NCBI GenBank assembly: GCA_030867875.1
Contig: JAOWCC010000019.1
Coordinates: 105,449,006 to 105,513,005 of the forward strand
Reading direction: 5' to 3'
DNA: 64,000 nucleotides
From: Actinernus sp. WN-2022
Lineage: Eukaryota > Cnidaria > Anthozoa > Actiniaria > Actinernidae
Of the stretch, positions 62,301 to 63,884 are shown one piece after another (positions within the stretch are counted from its first letter, which is position 1; every line of letters starts with the position of its first letter). Made by a program: the position numbers and the translations under genes. The notes beneath the pieces were generated by a model. The model saw only the letters and a program-made list of their open reading frames with translations, did no database searches and was not told the origin of the DNA.

Positions 62301-62860
62301 AGGACACTTGTCCCAGTCATATTTTGCCGTACACACGAGCAAATAGACGTAAAAGAACCACTGTGGCGCAATAAACCCTGGGCCTGGCCACCCGGTGCCA
62401 GCAAGAGGTCGGCTTGCTGGATTAGTCCCGGGCTACTGGTGAATGAGACCTCTAACATGTATAACGGAAGCCAGTAGTCCAATGGAACTAATAGCGGGTG
62501 CTGGGACAACACTGAAGAGTAAAACTCAAAAGGCTTAAAATCTTACATCACCCGGGTACATCAGTAACTAGTATACTTACAGTAGTTTCGGAACGCAGCT
62601 GCCTTTTTTCCTTTGCTCTCCAACATCTCGCTAAGATTGTTAATAGATGCGTTACATTTTGCAGAGATCGGTCTTACAGTACTATTAGTAGTGTTGGCTG
62701 TTCGAAGACGAGATCTAGAGCTTGCCAAATGCTCCTGGTGTTCGAGAAACTGTTTGAACATTTCTGGAGTCAGTGCAACCGAACTTGCAAAAAATATGAC
62801 CACCAGTAGCAAAGTTAGACATTGCTTATTAGCTAGTAGGCTTTTGTGGGAAGCCATCAT
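17235..62860 (-). CDS. NRF-6-like multi-pass membrane acyltransferase, 15 exons, 739 aa
   Basis: The CDS is the join of 15 exons (minus strand, first to last): 62581-62860, 60113-60252, 58865-58970, 58085-58208, 49699-49940, 48830-49003, 35920-36013, 33633-33725, 27288-27456, 25852-25931, 22016-22132, 20287-20422, 18352-18547, 17690-17832, 17235-17360. All introns are GT-AG, all phases match, and the total is 2,220 nt. The protein has a signal peptide (about residues 10-29), four N-glycosylation sequons at about 56-77, an NRF domain (about 66-200), a membrane helix at about 218-238, a Ser/Thr-rich loop, then a hydrophobic acyltransferase-3 domain (about 300-720). Family hallmarks seen: LGSYGEC, GVCVPKDCS, NGMRVLSMFWVILGHT, CMGWTWYLANDMQF, LTYMAYLVHP. 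Relatives include C. elegans NRF-6, linked to fluoxetine response and lipid transport; the substrate is unknown. No frameshift or internal stop was seen, so it looks functional. The paralogue identity cannot be set from sequence alone. Confidence 0.93.
17361..17645. repeat. 56-bp tandem repeat, five copies, in intron 14
   Basis: CAGAAAACAACAAAACCAGT recurs at 17369, 17425, 17481, 17537 and 17593. The units carry GCATAGGGCATGCTATTAT and CTATRAAACAG. On the minus strand each unit ends in TTTTCTGTTTYATAG, i.e. the 3' splice site of exon 15 and its copies. Confidence 0.97.
17690..17832 (-). CDS. NRF-type gene, exon 14 (residues ~651-698)
   Basis: LVDKILSARFWIPLSRLTYM, then AYLVHPMVLFAYF. The PLSRLTYMAYLVHP motif is the C-terminal signature of the acyltransferase core. 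The donor is GTAAGT at 17684-17689. Confidence 0.95.
17875..18225 (+). mobile_element. LINE 3' end fragment (intron 13)
   Basis: Starts with a reading resembling the C-terminus of non-LTR reverse transcriptase polyproteins (RNEQSIESFKHSIKTFL), then an AT-rich 3' UTR, and ends in a (TTA)n tail at about 18199-18225. It is a heavily 5'-truncated copy, opposite in sense to the host gene. Confidence 0.65.
18352..18547 (-). CDS. NRF-type gene, exon 13 (residues ~586-650)
   Basis: WFLLCGWCVAILLAYGPVFG, then QSVFYSTFVRCTWALALAWV and VYACQVGGGG. Two membrane helices flank a polar loop. The donor is GTGAGT. Confidence 0.94.
18686..19128. mobile_element. TA-flanked MITE, CAGTTGAACCTC termini (intron 12)
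   Basis: TA, then CAGTTGAACCTCTACACAAC at the left, and GAGGTTCGACTG then TA at the right. The ends are inverted and the TA target duplication is typical of Tc1/mariner-type (pogo/Tigger-like) elements. The interior repeats GGCCGTTGTGTAGAGG several times and contains a G-run at 19091. No transposase frame is present. Confidence 0.85.
19433..19600. mobile_element. Short MITE, GGCTTATAGACCCTATG termini (intron 12)
   Basis: The left end GGCTTATAGACCCTATG is mirrored by CATAGGGTCTATAGCC at the right, about 170 bp in all. No coding capacity. The target duplication is not clear. Confidence 0.8.
19655..19695. repeat. Trinucleotide microsatellite (AAT/AAC)n
   Basis: Runs of AAT, AAC and AAT within intron 12, possibly the tail of the SINE-like element on its right. 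Confidence 0.9.
19720..19880 (-). mobile_element. tRNA-derived SINE relic, Ser/Leu-like head (intron 12)
   Basis: On the minus strand GGCTTCGTGGCCGAGCGGTT resembles box A and arm of a long-arm tRNA (Ser/Leu type), followed about 30 bases later by a box B-like GACTTTGATTCCCC. It is not a working tRNA: the acceptor and anticodon arms do not close. Confidence 0.6.
20287..20422 (-). CDS. NRF-type gene, exon 12 (residues ~540-585)
   Basis: PAPNAPDFSSYVYVKPYCRI, then SPYLVGMGLGYLLHRI. The YxKPYCRIxPYLVGMxxGY block is strongly conserved in the family. The exon ends ...RPRM before GTATGC in phase 0. Confidence 0.95.
20815..21510 (+). pseudogene. LINE reverse-transcriptase C-terminal relic (intron 11)
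   Basis: Frames around 20815-21243 give PHFDYCSVNVVWGN, then after frameshifts RDTNGKLAIPFPRTIFLKNS and GAVIWNSLPVELRQARTLSN. The GAxxWNSLPxELR block is typical of the region after the RT domain in CR1/L2-like LINEs. An AT-rich 3' UTR follows and ends near GTTATTATTAATG. It has several frameshifts and is inactive. Confidence 0.75.
21511..22015. other. Rest of intron 11, nothing recognised
   Basis: AT-rich. It contains a copy of the palindromic motif GCATGAATAATTCATGAG (near 21718), also seen in related form at the left end of the satellite insertion. No gene. Confidence 0.5.
22016..22132 (-). CDS. NRF-type gene, exon 11 (residues ~501-539)
   Basis: GGFLLSAGIPLVASFIATGV, then ITKHYNFNSGILGGGENP. 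A long hydrophobic helix is followed by a Gly/Asn-rich loop. Splice sites are GGCAG and GTAAGT. Confidence 0.92.
22232..22366. repeat. Fold-back repeat, ~135 bp (intron 10)
   Basis: AAGGGCTTTGTGCAACAAGG through AAATTCTCC at the left pairs with GGGAGAATTTAGAATGTTAT through GCACACAGCCCTTT at the right. The stem is imperfect, about 55 bp, with a short loop. Confidence 0.75.
22670..23550. repeat. ~127-bp tandem repeat, seven copies (intron 10)
   Basis: TCTAATGCCAGACAGTTCAA-type units recur at about 22690, 22818, 22944, 23071, 23184, 23311 and 23439, so spacing is mostly 126-128 with one short unit. Each holds ATATCTCCCTCAT, GGACAGACATGGTA and a GTGATGACGTAACGATGACG-type core whose TGACGTCA is a full palindrome in several units. 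Confidence 0.95.
23866..24115 (+). pseudogene. THAP zinc-finger domain relic
   Basis: MVLCLIVGCSTKSGRHKNVS is followed by ERLGNWKTAITREVNTDK and DRVC. The C-x4-C start, the tryptophan and the closing VC...RHF are the THAP layout. The ending is shifted: CDRHFVSK is in another frame two bases later. The DNA-binding fold is therefore interrupted and the copy inactive. Confidence 0.7.
24083..24505 (-). pseudogene. SWIM-type zinc-finger protein relic
   Basis: YYTKQQFKAFKSLESYNQMV, then KVRHSQRMNDPPLPIWIIT and LSAHCLGCKAGLAEAC. After a frameshift CSQVACVLFYVEAWIRIYGK continues in another frame. The HCxCxAGxxExCSHVAxLLFY pattern is a SWIM zinc finger. In animals this type often precedes a YqaJ-like nuclease domain, which is not present here. 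The first finger motif is altered (HCLGC). The piece ends near VPYAPVSDINF at the border with the THAP relic. Confidence 0.7.
24907..25255 (-). mobile_element. tRNA-headed SINE with duplicated head (intron 10)
   Basis: On the minus strand CTGGTTAGCTCAGTTGGTAG (box A) occurs twice, 68-69 bases apart, and a full box B GGTTCGAATCCC follows the second. The body (CTTCTAATCTATACGAGGGG, GTTGTGTTATTTC, CGACACAACAACCTGGTATT) matches the copy at 63367-63640. Compared with that copy there is extra sequence near the tail. It is not a functional tRNA. Confidence 0.88.
25256..25851. other. Rest of intron 10, nothing recognised
   Basis: No repeat partner elsewhere in the window and no coding signal; short frames only. 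Confidence 0.4.
25852..25931 (-). CDS. NRF-type gene, exon 10 (residues ~475-500)
   Basis: CMGWTWYLANDMQFYIISPI, then IIYATY. This is the most diagnostic motif of the family. At 80 bp the exon is short and easily missed; its phases fit exons 9 and 11 exactly. Confidence 0.95.
26502..27201. mobile_element. TTAA-flanked TIR element, 700 bp (intron 9)
   Basis: TTAA, GGGCCCATTGACATA at the left, and TATGTCAATGGGCCC, TTAA at the right. A TTAA duplication with short inverted ends is the signature of piggyBac-type insertion. The interior has no transposase frame; it contains GATGACATCATCATGATG repeats near 27035-27070. Non-autonomous. Confidence 0.85.
27288..27456 (-). CDS. NRF-type gene, exon 9 (residues ~418-474)
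   Basis: LTPAYMFLLLFYDKLMGFVG, GPLWYSQQVNPICDKYWWTN, then LLYINNFYPTAFSQS. The donor GTGAGT at 27282-27287 is chosen because it gives phase 0 into the CMGW exon. Confidence 0.94.
27457..28282. other. First part of intron 8; G-run only
   Basis: A run of 18 or more G at about 27879-27896 interrupts otherwise unremarkable AT-rich DNA. The frames around it are low-complexity artefacts. Confidence 0.5.
28283..28440. repeat. Interspersed repeat, AACAAGAGCCCATCTGGGCT family, copy 1
   Basis: AACAAGAGCCCATCTGGGCT, CACTCGGGCCACATGAGA and GAAATACACTTTCATTTGAA are shared, in the same order, with 55362-55460. The copies are about 97% alike over 95 bases, then diverge. Confidence 0.85.
28441..30300. other. 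Middle of intron 8, no recognised gene
   Basis: Holds a CA-rich stretch at 28566-28590, an AT-rich run, and around 30095 a minus-strand ATG in a YY1-like context (TTTTTCAAGATGGCGACGAG), beginning MATSGSFDLAKPLISALF. No splice partners or family were recognised for that frame. A CACGTGAC and ATTGG box lie just upstream of it. Confidence 0.35.
30315..30415. repeat. Short imperfect tandem repeat (ACCRACCACTT)n
   Basis: ACCGACCACTTACCAACCAC-like units of 10-12 bases are repeated about eight times with interruptions by CAGTTTTA. Confidence 0.75.
30960..31990 (+). pseudogene. DIRS-like retroelement RT/RNase H relic (intron 8)
   Basis: Broken frames in order: TPVRIKKLTFLLMGYHH with TQGFPIYYEGSWESS (N-terminal RT segment), CSYLGIPMAPAKTCGPAT (RT thumb region), then near 31610-31880 NIAILEFYPIVSSLRLWG and VHVINKQSCKAKNLMFFVQK with a closing DALSRLQ-like stretch (RNase H). 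The pattern GFxIxYxG ... LGIPMAPxKTxGP ... ALxLWG ... LSRxQ is that of tyrosine-recombinase (DIRS/Ngaro) elements. The catalytic middle is missing and several frameshifts are present. Confidence 0.65.
31991..32320. other. Intron 8, nothing recognised
   Basis: Possibly an extension of the DIRS-like relic (frames such as LPTYKRAWKLFHQFLHSTF near 32000), but too decayed to call. Confidence 0.35.
32325..32530. repeat. Solo end of the CACAGGCAGCCC-TIR element
   Basis: GAGGCCTAATAAACTGCTTT, TCATTAAGTATCAATCTTTT, GATTTATTTCGTAGGAAT and TTGAGTCTGGGCAGC match the right end of the element at 61115-61768 in the same orientation. The other end is absent. Confidence 0.8.
32531..33632. other. End of intron 8; a two-copy repeat and a G-run
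   Basis: TTGNTTGAATGAATTC with CACAAATCATGGT occurs twice (about 32540-32580 and 32605-32642). A G-rich tract lies at 32894-32920. Otherwise nothing recognised. Confidence 0.45.
33633..33725 (-). CDS. NRF-type gene, exon 8 (residues ~387-417)
   Basis: GLLVAYLSFRHMEKKNGKLN, then LFQFYFHRFWR. It encodes a helix and the basic loop before the RLTPAY motif. Splice sites are TTTCAG and GTATGT. Confidence 0.92.
33915..34146. repeat. 57-bp tandem repeat, four copies (intron 7)
   Basis: CCTAGCTATAGCACTAAGTA starts at 33917, 33974, 34031 and 34088, each followed by CTCATATGCATACAATATTA and CCTGCTTGCAGATAATA. The copies are identical over most of their length, so the expansion is recent. The open frame through it (MQIIPSYSTKYSYAYNITCL repeated) is a by-product of the period being a multiple of three. 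Confidence 0.97.
34147..35919. other. Rest of intron 7, nothing recognised
   Basis: About 1.8 kb of AT-rich sequence without frames of interest, repeat partners or structural RNA signals that I could identify. Confidence 0.4.
35920..36013 (-). CDS. NRF-type gene, exon 7 (residues ~356-386)
   Basis: NIVLEFSILQRYSFQVILNA, then TVSVDSFFFLS. The VDSFFFLSG motif spans the junction with exon 8 and is characteristic of the family. It follows the 12.8-kb intron 6. Confidence 0.93.
36014..37175. other. Start of intron 6, nothing recognised
   Basis: No coding signal on either strand; two overlapping frames near 36803-37183 have no recognisable family. Confidence 0.4.
37180..37671. repeat. Interspersed repeat, AATTAAAGCCACAT family, copy 1 (intron 6)
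   Basis: AATTAAAGCCACATAGACAT, GTATTACAGATTTTAACC, GTAGTTTTTCATCGCATTTT, GAGAAACGGCTGTTT and AATTGGACAAAACACGA recur in order at 63345-63999. This copy lacks the palindromic MITE found in the other and so gives the empty site. A TTAA element interrupts it on the right. Confidence 0.85.
37672..39207. mobile_element. TTAA-flanked TIR element, 1.5 kb (intron 6)
   Basis: TTAA, AGGGGCCGTCTCACCCACAG at the left, and CTCTGGGTGAGACGGCCCCT, TTAA at the right. Inverted similarity extends through AGTGCTT. The interior contains a two-fold imperfect duplication (38088-38465 and 38550-38960) with shared CTTGGTCGACCCGAAAAGAA and CTCTCTCTGGTTTCGAAGG. No transposase frame was seen. piggyBac-type by target site. 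Confidence 0.85.
38820..38855. repeat. (TA)n microsatellite
   Basis: GCAGATATATATATATATAT within the TTAA-flanked element. Confidence 0.9.
39395..41030 (-). mobile_element. 5'-truncated LINE with an open reverse-transcriptase frame (intron 6)
   Basis: The minus-strand frame from 41032 to 39665 codes 455 residues of a non-LTR reverse transcriptase: NYRPISLLSIFNIILEKLMF, LDFSKAFDTVNHEI, GVPQGSVLGPLLFLLYINDF, the catalytic FADDSNLF, then KYLGIMIDSHLNWKSQ and GAKIWNSI near the end. The endonuclease domain and the RT N-terminus are missing at the 5' end. The 3' UTR ends in AATAAAGCG and a (GTT)n tail at about 39396-39410. The surviving frame has no stops, so the copy is young, but 5' truncation makes it immobile. 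It lies in the sense orientation of the host gene. CR1/L2-like by motifs; the exact clade is not settled. Confidence 0.9.
41081..41204 (+). repeat. 5' LTR of the Gypsy element
   Basis: 124 bp beginning TGTGGTGTACGCACTGCATC and ending CCTAAATACCACA. It contains AATAAA about 55 bases from its end, a probable polyadenylation signal. Confidence 0.96.
41288..46289 (+). pseudogene. Gypsy gag-pol, interrupted by a MITE and one stop codon
   Basis: One frame runs 41288-43288, is broken by a 902-bp TA element, and resumes in the same frame at 44193. Gag has two CX2CX4HX4C knuckles (41903, 41966). The protease motif DSGAS is near 42254. RT shows LDLNMAFHQVEL and a LHDDV catalytic box. RNase H shows ITDASPIGLGAIL and ADVLSRLP. 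Integrase has the DIAVDLLE, RSDNGPPF and NGEVERCNE catalytic residues. A TGA at 45936-45938 lies after LLKQH, and the same frame goes on to 46286 (SPNYEPGPYRVVKK). In the integrase zinc finger the first expected cysteine is tyrosine (YHPC). The copy is thus inactive although otherwise open. Confidence 0.93.
43289..44190. mobile_element. TA-flanked MITE inserted in the Gypsy RT gene
   Basis: The left end CCGTATTTACCCGTGTATAA and right end TTATACACGGGTAAATACGG are inverted; TA is duplicated (43287-43288, 44191-44192). The subterminal CCCGTAGATAAGCCGCACC is repeated inward. The interior has a motif CCGCCATCTTGG at about 43732 and a small conserved frame MPGCLDACFDKRCESACFGR followed by GTAAAT at about 43790-43850. 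The same element recurs at 51769-53353. No transposase was seen; the TA site fits the Tc1/mariner group. Confidence 0.93.
46459..46582 (+). repeat. 3' LTR of the Gypsy element
   Basis: 124 bp, identical to the 5' LTR except for GTCCCGGATG in place of GTCCCAGATG. Flanked on the right by ACCAC, matching the left target duplication. Confidence 0.96.
46583..48404. other. Intron 6 between Gypsy and a fold-back element; an inverted exon-like pair
   Basis: 46731-46811 (minus) and 47547-47632 (plus) are inverted copies of about 75 bp, both reading LLDSDVSLGRN, then PEE and AEIQA in the same frame. On the minus strand the first copy continues open to about 46600 (KALLSSIHQIFKENSMQEAK, VYFAVLFQHDE). 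I do not recognise the family. The rest of the stretch shows nothing. Confidence 0.5.
48405..48688. mobile_element. Fold-back element, 284 bp (intron 6)
   Basis: The left end CCATAGTTAATAGAGTGGAA, GGTTAGGAAAC is mirrored by GTTTCCTAACC, TTCCACTCTATTAACTATGG. TCTGG lies on both sides, so a 5-bp target duplication is likely. Confidence 0.85.
48695..48762 (-). mobile_element. tRNA-derived SINE head relic
   Basis: The minus strand reads CAGTTAGCTCTGTGGTTAAG (box A-like) and, 22 bases on, GAGTTTCAAATCC (box B-like). The remainder of the SINE is not recognisable. Confidence 0.5.
48830..49003 (-). CDS. NRF-type gene, exon 6 (residues ~298-355)
   Basis: VIVEFFLCFSLIRNTSRIMD, then INGMRVLSMFWVILGHTILW. 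The NGxRxLSxxWVxxGH block marks the start of the acyltransferase-3 domain and contains its conserved histidine. Splice sites are TTACAG and GTAAGT. Confidence 0.95.
49085..49290. mobile_element. Decayed one-end relic of the CCGTATTTACCC MITE family (intron 5)
   Basis: ACCATATTTCCTCACATATA, TTAAGCCACACCCCAAACTC and TTGTTCGAGTTCGTTAAA follow the order of the left end of the MITE at 43289. No right end. Confidence 0.6.
49699..49940 (-). CDS. NRF-type gene, exon 5 (residues ~217-297)
   Basis: Opens with a membrane helix, VLCGVVLFLCLVGTIIEV, followed by a hydrophilic Ser/Thr/Lys/Glu-rich segment (TKSTDPSSVSKGPTAEEADS). This is the usual layout of the first helix and the variable loop before the acyltransferase core. 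The donor is GTGAGT. Confidence 0.92.
49941..51200. other. Start of intron 4, no recognised element
   Basis: A short plus-strand reading near 50400 (MKCALIWEKKATARELEDII) looks protein-like and is closed by a stop 6 codons later; no partner was found. Nothing else is supported. Confidence 0.35.
51205..51768 (+). pseudogene. LINE reverse transcriptase, first part (intron 4)
   Basis: Frames give QLWKLANIIII, KLRPISLTNIIIRIFE, SVIGPGQFAYKEGCNTSLAL, then after frameshifts FDFSKAFDSVNHLVLFNKIK and VLDFLSG. It stops exactly before the catalytic YADD box, where a MITE is inserted. The reading resumes at 53354. Confidence 0.85.
51769..53353. mobile_element. Second copy of the TA-flanked MITE, 1.6 kb, inside the LINE
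   Basis: CCGTAAACACCCGTAGATAA at the left and TTATACACGGGTGTTTACGG at the right, TA on both sides. Inverted relative to the copy at 43289. It carries about 700 bp of extra internal sequence (about 51935-52680), of unknown source. On the minus strand at about 52870-52790 the small frame MPGCLHACFDKRCESACFGR and its donor are conserved, preceded by CCAAGATGGCGGACC. Confidence 0.9.
53354..53573 (+). pseudogene. LINE reverse transcriptase, catalytic part
   Basis: The first bases complete the codon for the tyrosine of YADD, followed by DDLTLSSGVNDVS, then HMTINVSKTKELAVH. With the MITE removed the two parts abut with one TA. The segment ends at a Gypsy LTR (53574). Confidence 0.85.
53574..54222 (+). 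mobile_element. Truncated Gypsy element: LTR, primer site and start of gag
   Basis: A candidate LTR 53574-53755 (182 bp, TGTGACG...GATACA) is followed at once by TGGTGTCAGAAG, a common primer-binding sequence. From 54017 a gag start reads MSDNEGENPPQPQ, LPSKLELKGNLALNWKRF and IRAWEIYEVAARLKDPEN. The frame then runs without a stop into LINE sequence at about 54222. No 3' LTR is seen, so most of the element has been deleted. Confidence 0.8.
54223..54822 (+). pseudogene. LINE C-terminal part and 3' end
   Basis: HFDILISKAAKHMYVLRICR, LFKSLILSLFLYALSVWGCA, then a decayed DRLPPVRSRLL-like end. A C-run at 54610-54628 and an AT-rich 3' UTR follow, ending in AATAAAGATCAGTGTG and a poly(A) tail at about 54811-54819. 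With 51205-51768 and 53354-53573 this makes one LINE of about 1.4 kb of surviving sequence. Confidence 0.85.
54823..55361. other. Intron 4, nothing recognised
   Basis: AT-rich, short frames only. Confidence 0.4.
55362..55460. repeat. Interspersed repeat, AACAAGAGCCCATCTGGGCT family, copy 2
   Basis: Same order of blocks as the copy at 28283-28440. The similarity ends after CCTCTTAGTAA in both, so the two copies have different right flanks. Confidence 0.85.
55461..55813. other. Intron 4, nothing recognised
   Basis: Contains a (TA)n run near 55535; no other structure. Confidence 0.4.
55814..56160 (-). pseudogene. Unrecognised protein-coding relic, one frameshift
   Basis: From 56160 the minus strand reads GTAYEAWAKIEFPRLQMKVE, then LKDTSDAESLDEETEVMRDM. 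After a shift near 56015 it continues in another frame as LCYTKKTKQVTEPASSQVNE to HNSLDSSRG and stop. The composition (acidic helix, then a Ser/Thr/Lys-rich tail) looks like the C-terminal end of a real protein. No family recognised; a transposon-linked gene is possible. Confidence 0.5.
56309..57661. mobile_element. MULE-like TIR element, 1,353 bp, 9-bp target duplication (intron 4)
   Basis: CATTTAAGT occurs at 56300-56308 and 57662-57670. The left end TAGCCTGCAATGCAGGCGTT is mirrored by AACACCTGCATTGCAGGCTA. The TIRs are long: AACGCCTGCCCGC...GGCCTGTGATTTT near 56494-56523 is mirrored at about 57528-57560, with a purine-rich block before it. The first 13 bases are themselves palindromic (CCTGCAATGCAGG). 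No transposase frame. The 9-bp duplication and long TIRs fit the Mutator superfamily. Confidence 0.9.
56397..56495. repeat. GA/GGGGA-rich low-complexity tract
   Basis: GGAAAAGAAAAGAAGAGG is repeated twice within a purine-rich stretch of about 100 bases inside the left TIR of the MULE-like element. The frames through it are artefacts. Confidence 0.9.
57671..58084. other. End of intron 4, nothing recognised
   Basis: No repeat partner and no coding signal apart from the adjacent exon 4. Confidence 0.4.
58085..58208 (-). CDS. NRF-type gene, exon 4 (residues ~176-216)
   Basis: VLKLQKKIHLVPDG, then SVHCAKPSEYTGSVIASL. The acceptor chosen is TTTTTAG at 58209-58210. A nearer AG at 58195 would break the phase with exon 3, which decides the start. 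The last cysteine of the extracellular domain is here. Confidence 0.9.
58352..58480. repeat. Fold-back repeat, ~129 bp (intron 3)
   Basis: CATGACACAAGGGAAATTAG, TTACTAAATTGCCC and GGGAGGATTTGT at the left pair with ACAAATCCTCCC, GGGCAATTTA and TTAGTAACTAATTTCCCT at the right. The apex is about 11 bases. Confidence 0.85.
58655..58752. mobile_element. Decayed relic of the CCGTATTTACCC MITE family
   Basis: CTCAAGCTTCTAAACTTGCG, GCTTATCTATGGGTTTTAAA follows the order of the right end of the copy at 51769-53353. Only one end is left. Confidence 0.55.
58865..58970 (-). CDS. NRF-type gene, exon 3 (residues ~141-175)
   Basis: SKPPNPFTGTFRWGVCVPKD, then CSEVDLENGLMNIIT. The RWGVCVPxxCS motif is typical of the family. 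The donor is a weaker GTACAT. Confidence 0.92.
58971..60112. other. Intron 2, nothing recognised
   Basis: Short frames only. An inverted pair CTCTTCAAAAATATTACAAC (59840) and TGTAATATTTTCAAACAGTA (59931) suggests a small decayed fold-back of about 120 bp. Confidence 0.4.
60113..60252 (-). CDS. NRF-type gene, exon 2 (residues ~94-140)
   Basis: VDTFGKPGAGILVGGTTWLG, then SYGECTSAGMEGFHYC and ANIGPITNS. This is the core of the NRF domain, with its conserved Gly-rich turn and cysteines. The acceptor is TTTTAG and the donor GTAAAG; the exon ends in phase 0. Confidence 0.93.
60323..60656. mobile_element. TIR element of ~334 bp with GTTGTTTACCATTAACAC ends (intron 1)
   Basis: GGTTGTTTACCATTAACACG, GAAATTCCTGAAATTTCGG at the left is mirrored by CCGGAATTTCTGTGTAAATG, GCAAACAATC at the right. 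ACCATTTAC is repeated four times in either orientation. No coding. Confidence 0.8.
60915..61930. mobile_element. Fold-back element (GTATAACAGCAAAACC ends) split by a nested insertion
   Basis: The left half 60915-61114 (TATAACAGCAAAACCATTGA, GAAGTTAGTCAAAATCCCAA, GAGCAAAGTTATAGGCCC) is mirrored by the right half 61769-61930 (GGCCTAGC, TTGGGATTTTGACTAACTTT, AACGGTTTTGCTGTTATACG). A complete relative without the insertion is at 63045-63340. Confidence 0.85.
61115..61768. mobile_element. CACAGGCAGCCC-TIR element, 654 bp, nested in the fold-back element
   Basis: CACAGGCAGCCCAGACTAGA at the left, TCGAGTCTGGGCTGCCTGTG at the right. The inverted similarity extends over about 110 bp with gaps (TTTTTGGGTTACCTGTGG, GAGTTTATATAATTGCTCCT). 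TACAAAC is present on both sides, a 7-bp target duplication (8 bp with one mismatch). Family members are at 14893-15470 and 32325-32530. No transposase; an hAT-like size of duplication is possible but unproven. Confidence 0.9.
61931..62580. other. Intron 1 proximal part
   Basis: Contains an inverted pair GCCAGCTTTTGAACAAGGAC (62288) and CTTGTTCAAAAGCTGGCATG (62242) and a GC-rich segment at 62370-62510 of unknown kind. No coding frame is supported. Confidence 0.4.
62581..62860 (-). CDS. NRF-type gene, exon 1 (residues 1-93)
   Basis: Encodes the start MMASHKSLLANKQ, the hydrophobic signal segment LTLLLVVIFFASSVA, a charged segment with sequons NTT, NST, NAS and NLS, and the first NRF cysteine (SAKCNAS). 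Two ATGs stand in tandem (62860 and 62857); the first is used here. The donor is GTAAGT after ...FRNY plus one base. Frame upstream of the ATG runs into a fold-back repeat, so a longer N-terminus is rejected. Confidence 0.9.
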
Positions 62861-62971
62861 AGTAAGATAGGGAAATCTGGTGTATCGATCAAAGTGAATC
62901 TCAATCGTCCAGCGCGGTGGAAGGTGAGAGGTACCGACTTGTGTTAGTGTACCGTGCGTACTCGTAGAAGT

Positions 62972-63002
62972 CACGTGTTTGATGAGCAAACCTTTATTTA
63001 TA
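62972..63002 (-). promoter_or_regulatory. Candidate core promoter of the NRF-type gene: TATA-like box and E-box
   Basis: On the minus strand CTATAAATAAAGG (TATAAATA at 62995-63002) lies about 135 bases upstream of the ATG, so a start site near 62965-62970 would give a 5' UTR of about 105 bases. CACGTG (62972-62977) lies just downstream of the box. The position and match are good, but no transcript evidence is available. Confidence 0.5.
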
Positions 63003-63044
63003 GAAACTGCTGACTCACCATGCTCACTTGAGGTCGAGGTGTCA

Positions 63045-63340
63045 TTTCGCAAAAACGCCCATCTTTTGATAAATACGTATAACAGCAAAACCGTCGATAC
63101 TGCTGAAAAGAGTACCTCGAAGTTAATCAAAATCCCAAACTTGAGAGTTATATCTTAAATAGGAGCAAAGATACAGGCCCGCAAACTCGAGAAATTTGAC
63201 AGACGTTTGTATGGAAATTTTGACTGGGGGGCACAAACTTGAGATTTTGACTAACTTCGAGGTGCTCTTTTCAGCATTATCGATGGTTTTGCTGTTATAC
63301 GTAAATATAAAAAGTTGAAAAAAACCGTGGAAGGGTCTAT
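63045..63340. mobile_element. Fold-back element, complete copy, just upstream of the NRF-type gene
   Basis: ACGTATAACAGCAAAACCGT, GATACTGCTGAAAAGAGTAC, GAAGTTAATCAAAATCCCAA at the left mirror GAGATTTTGACTAACTTCGA, GTGCTCTTTTCAGCATTATC, GGTTTTGCTGTTATACGTA at the right, with about 100 bp between arms. The nearest arm is some 40 bp from the TATA-like box. Confidence 0.88.
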
Positions 63341-63366
63341 TAAAGCCACATTGAGGTACTATATAA

Positions 63367-63640
63367 CCGCCTCACTTAGCTCAGTTGGTAAAGCACGTCT
63401 AGAGTGCGGGAGGTCGGGGGTTCGAATCCCGGCCGCGTACTTAAGCAGGGACGTATAAACCATTGACTTAATGTCTCCTTTCTCTTCTAATCTATACGAG
63501 GGGGACGTAAAAGAACCTGTTGTGTTATTCCGAGAAAGAGTAGAGGATTGTCTCCCGACACAACAGCCTGGTATTCCGAGGTACTAACAATCACTCATGC
63601 AATAGCAGTCTGTATCACAAAATATAACCTTGTGAAGCGC
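63367..63640 (+). mobile_element. tRNA-headed SINE, second copy
   Basis: CTTAGCTCAGTTGGTAAAGC (box A) and GGGGTTCGAATCCCGG (box B, about 40 bases on) form a tRNA-like head. The body CTTCTAATCTATACGAGGGG, CCTGTTGTGTTATTCC, CGACACAACAGCCTGGTATT and tail CACTCATGCAATAGCAGTCT match 24907-25255. Box spacing is right for internal Pol III promotion. It is not a tRNA gene because the tRNA arms do not pair. Confidence 0.9.
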
Positions 63641-63764
63641 ATTTGAATATATTCAAATATAATTTGAATTGTCGGGGATTTTTGATATGTTGCGTACGTA
63701 TTACAGATTTTATCCTTTTTCAAAGTTGACAAAGTAGTTTTTCATCCAATTTTAATACAAACCA

Positions 63765-63884
63765 GGGCCGGGTTGTTCAAAGCCCGATTAGTGCTAATCC
63801 AGGGTTAATTTCAATGACAACCAATAGGTTCTGTGCAGAGTTAATCCAGGATTAACACTAATCGGGCTTTGAACAACCCGGCCC
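63765..63884. mobile_element. 120-bp palindromic MITE, GGGCCGGGTTGTTC ends
   Basis: GGGCCGGGTTGTTCAAAGCC, CGATTAGTGCTAATCC at the left is mirrored by GGATTAACACTAATCGGGCT, TTGAACAACCCGGCCC at the right: stems of about 44 bp with three mismatches and a loop of about 30. The related repeat at 37180 reads AAACCAGCTAGGTC at this point and lacks it. A short target duplication (CAG or AG) is likely. Confidence 0.92.

Noticed and set aside
62561..63130. A longer N-terminus of the NRF-type protein (189-codon frame)
   Set aside because: The upstream third is translation of the fold-back repeat at 63045-63340; the signal peptide begins right after the ATG pair at 62860/62857.
63367..63440. A tRNA gene
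   Set aside because: Box A and box B are good, but the arms do not fold and a SINE body shared with 24907-25255 follows.
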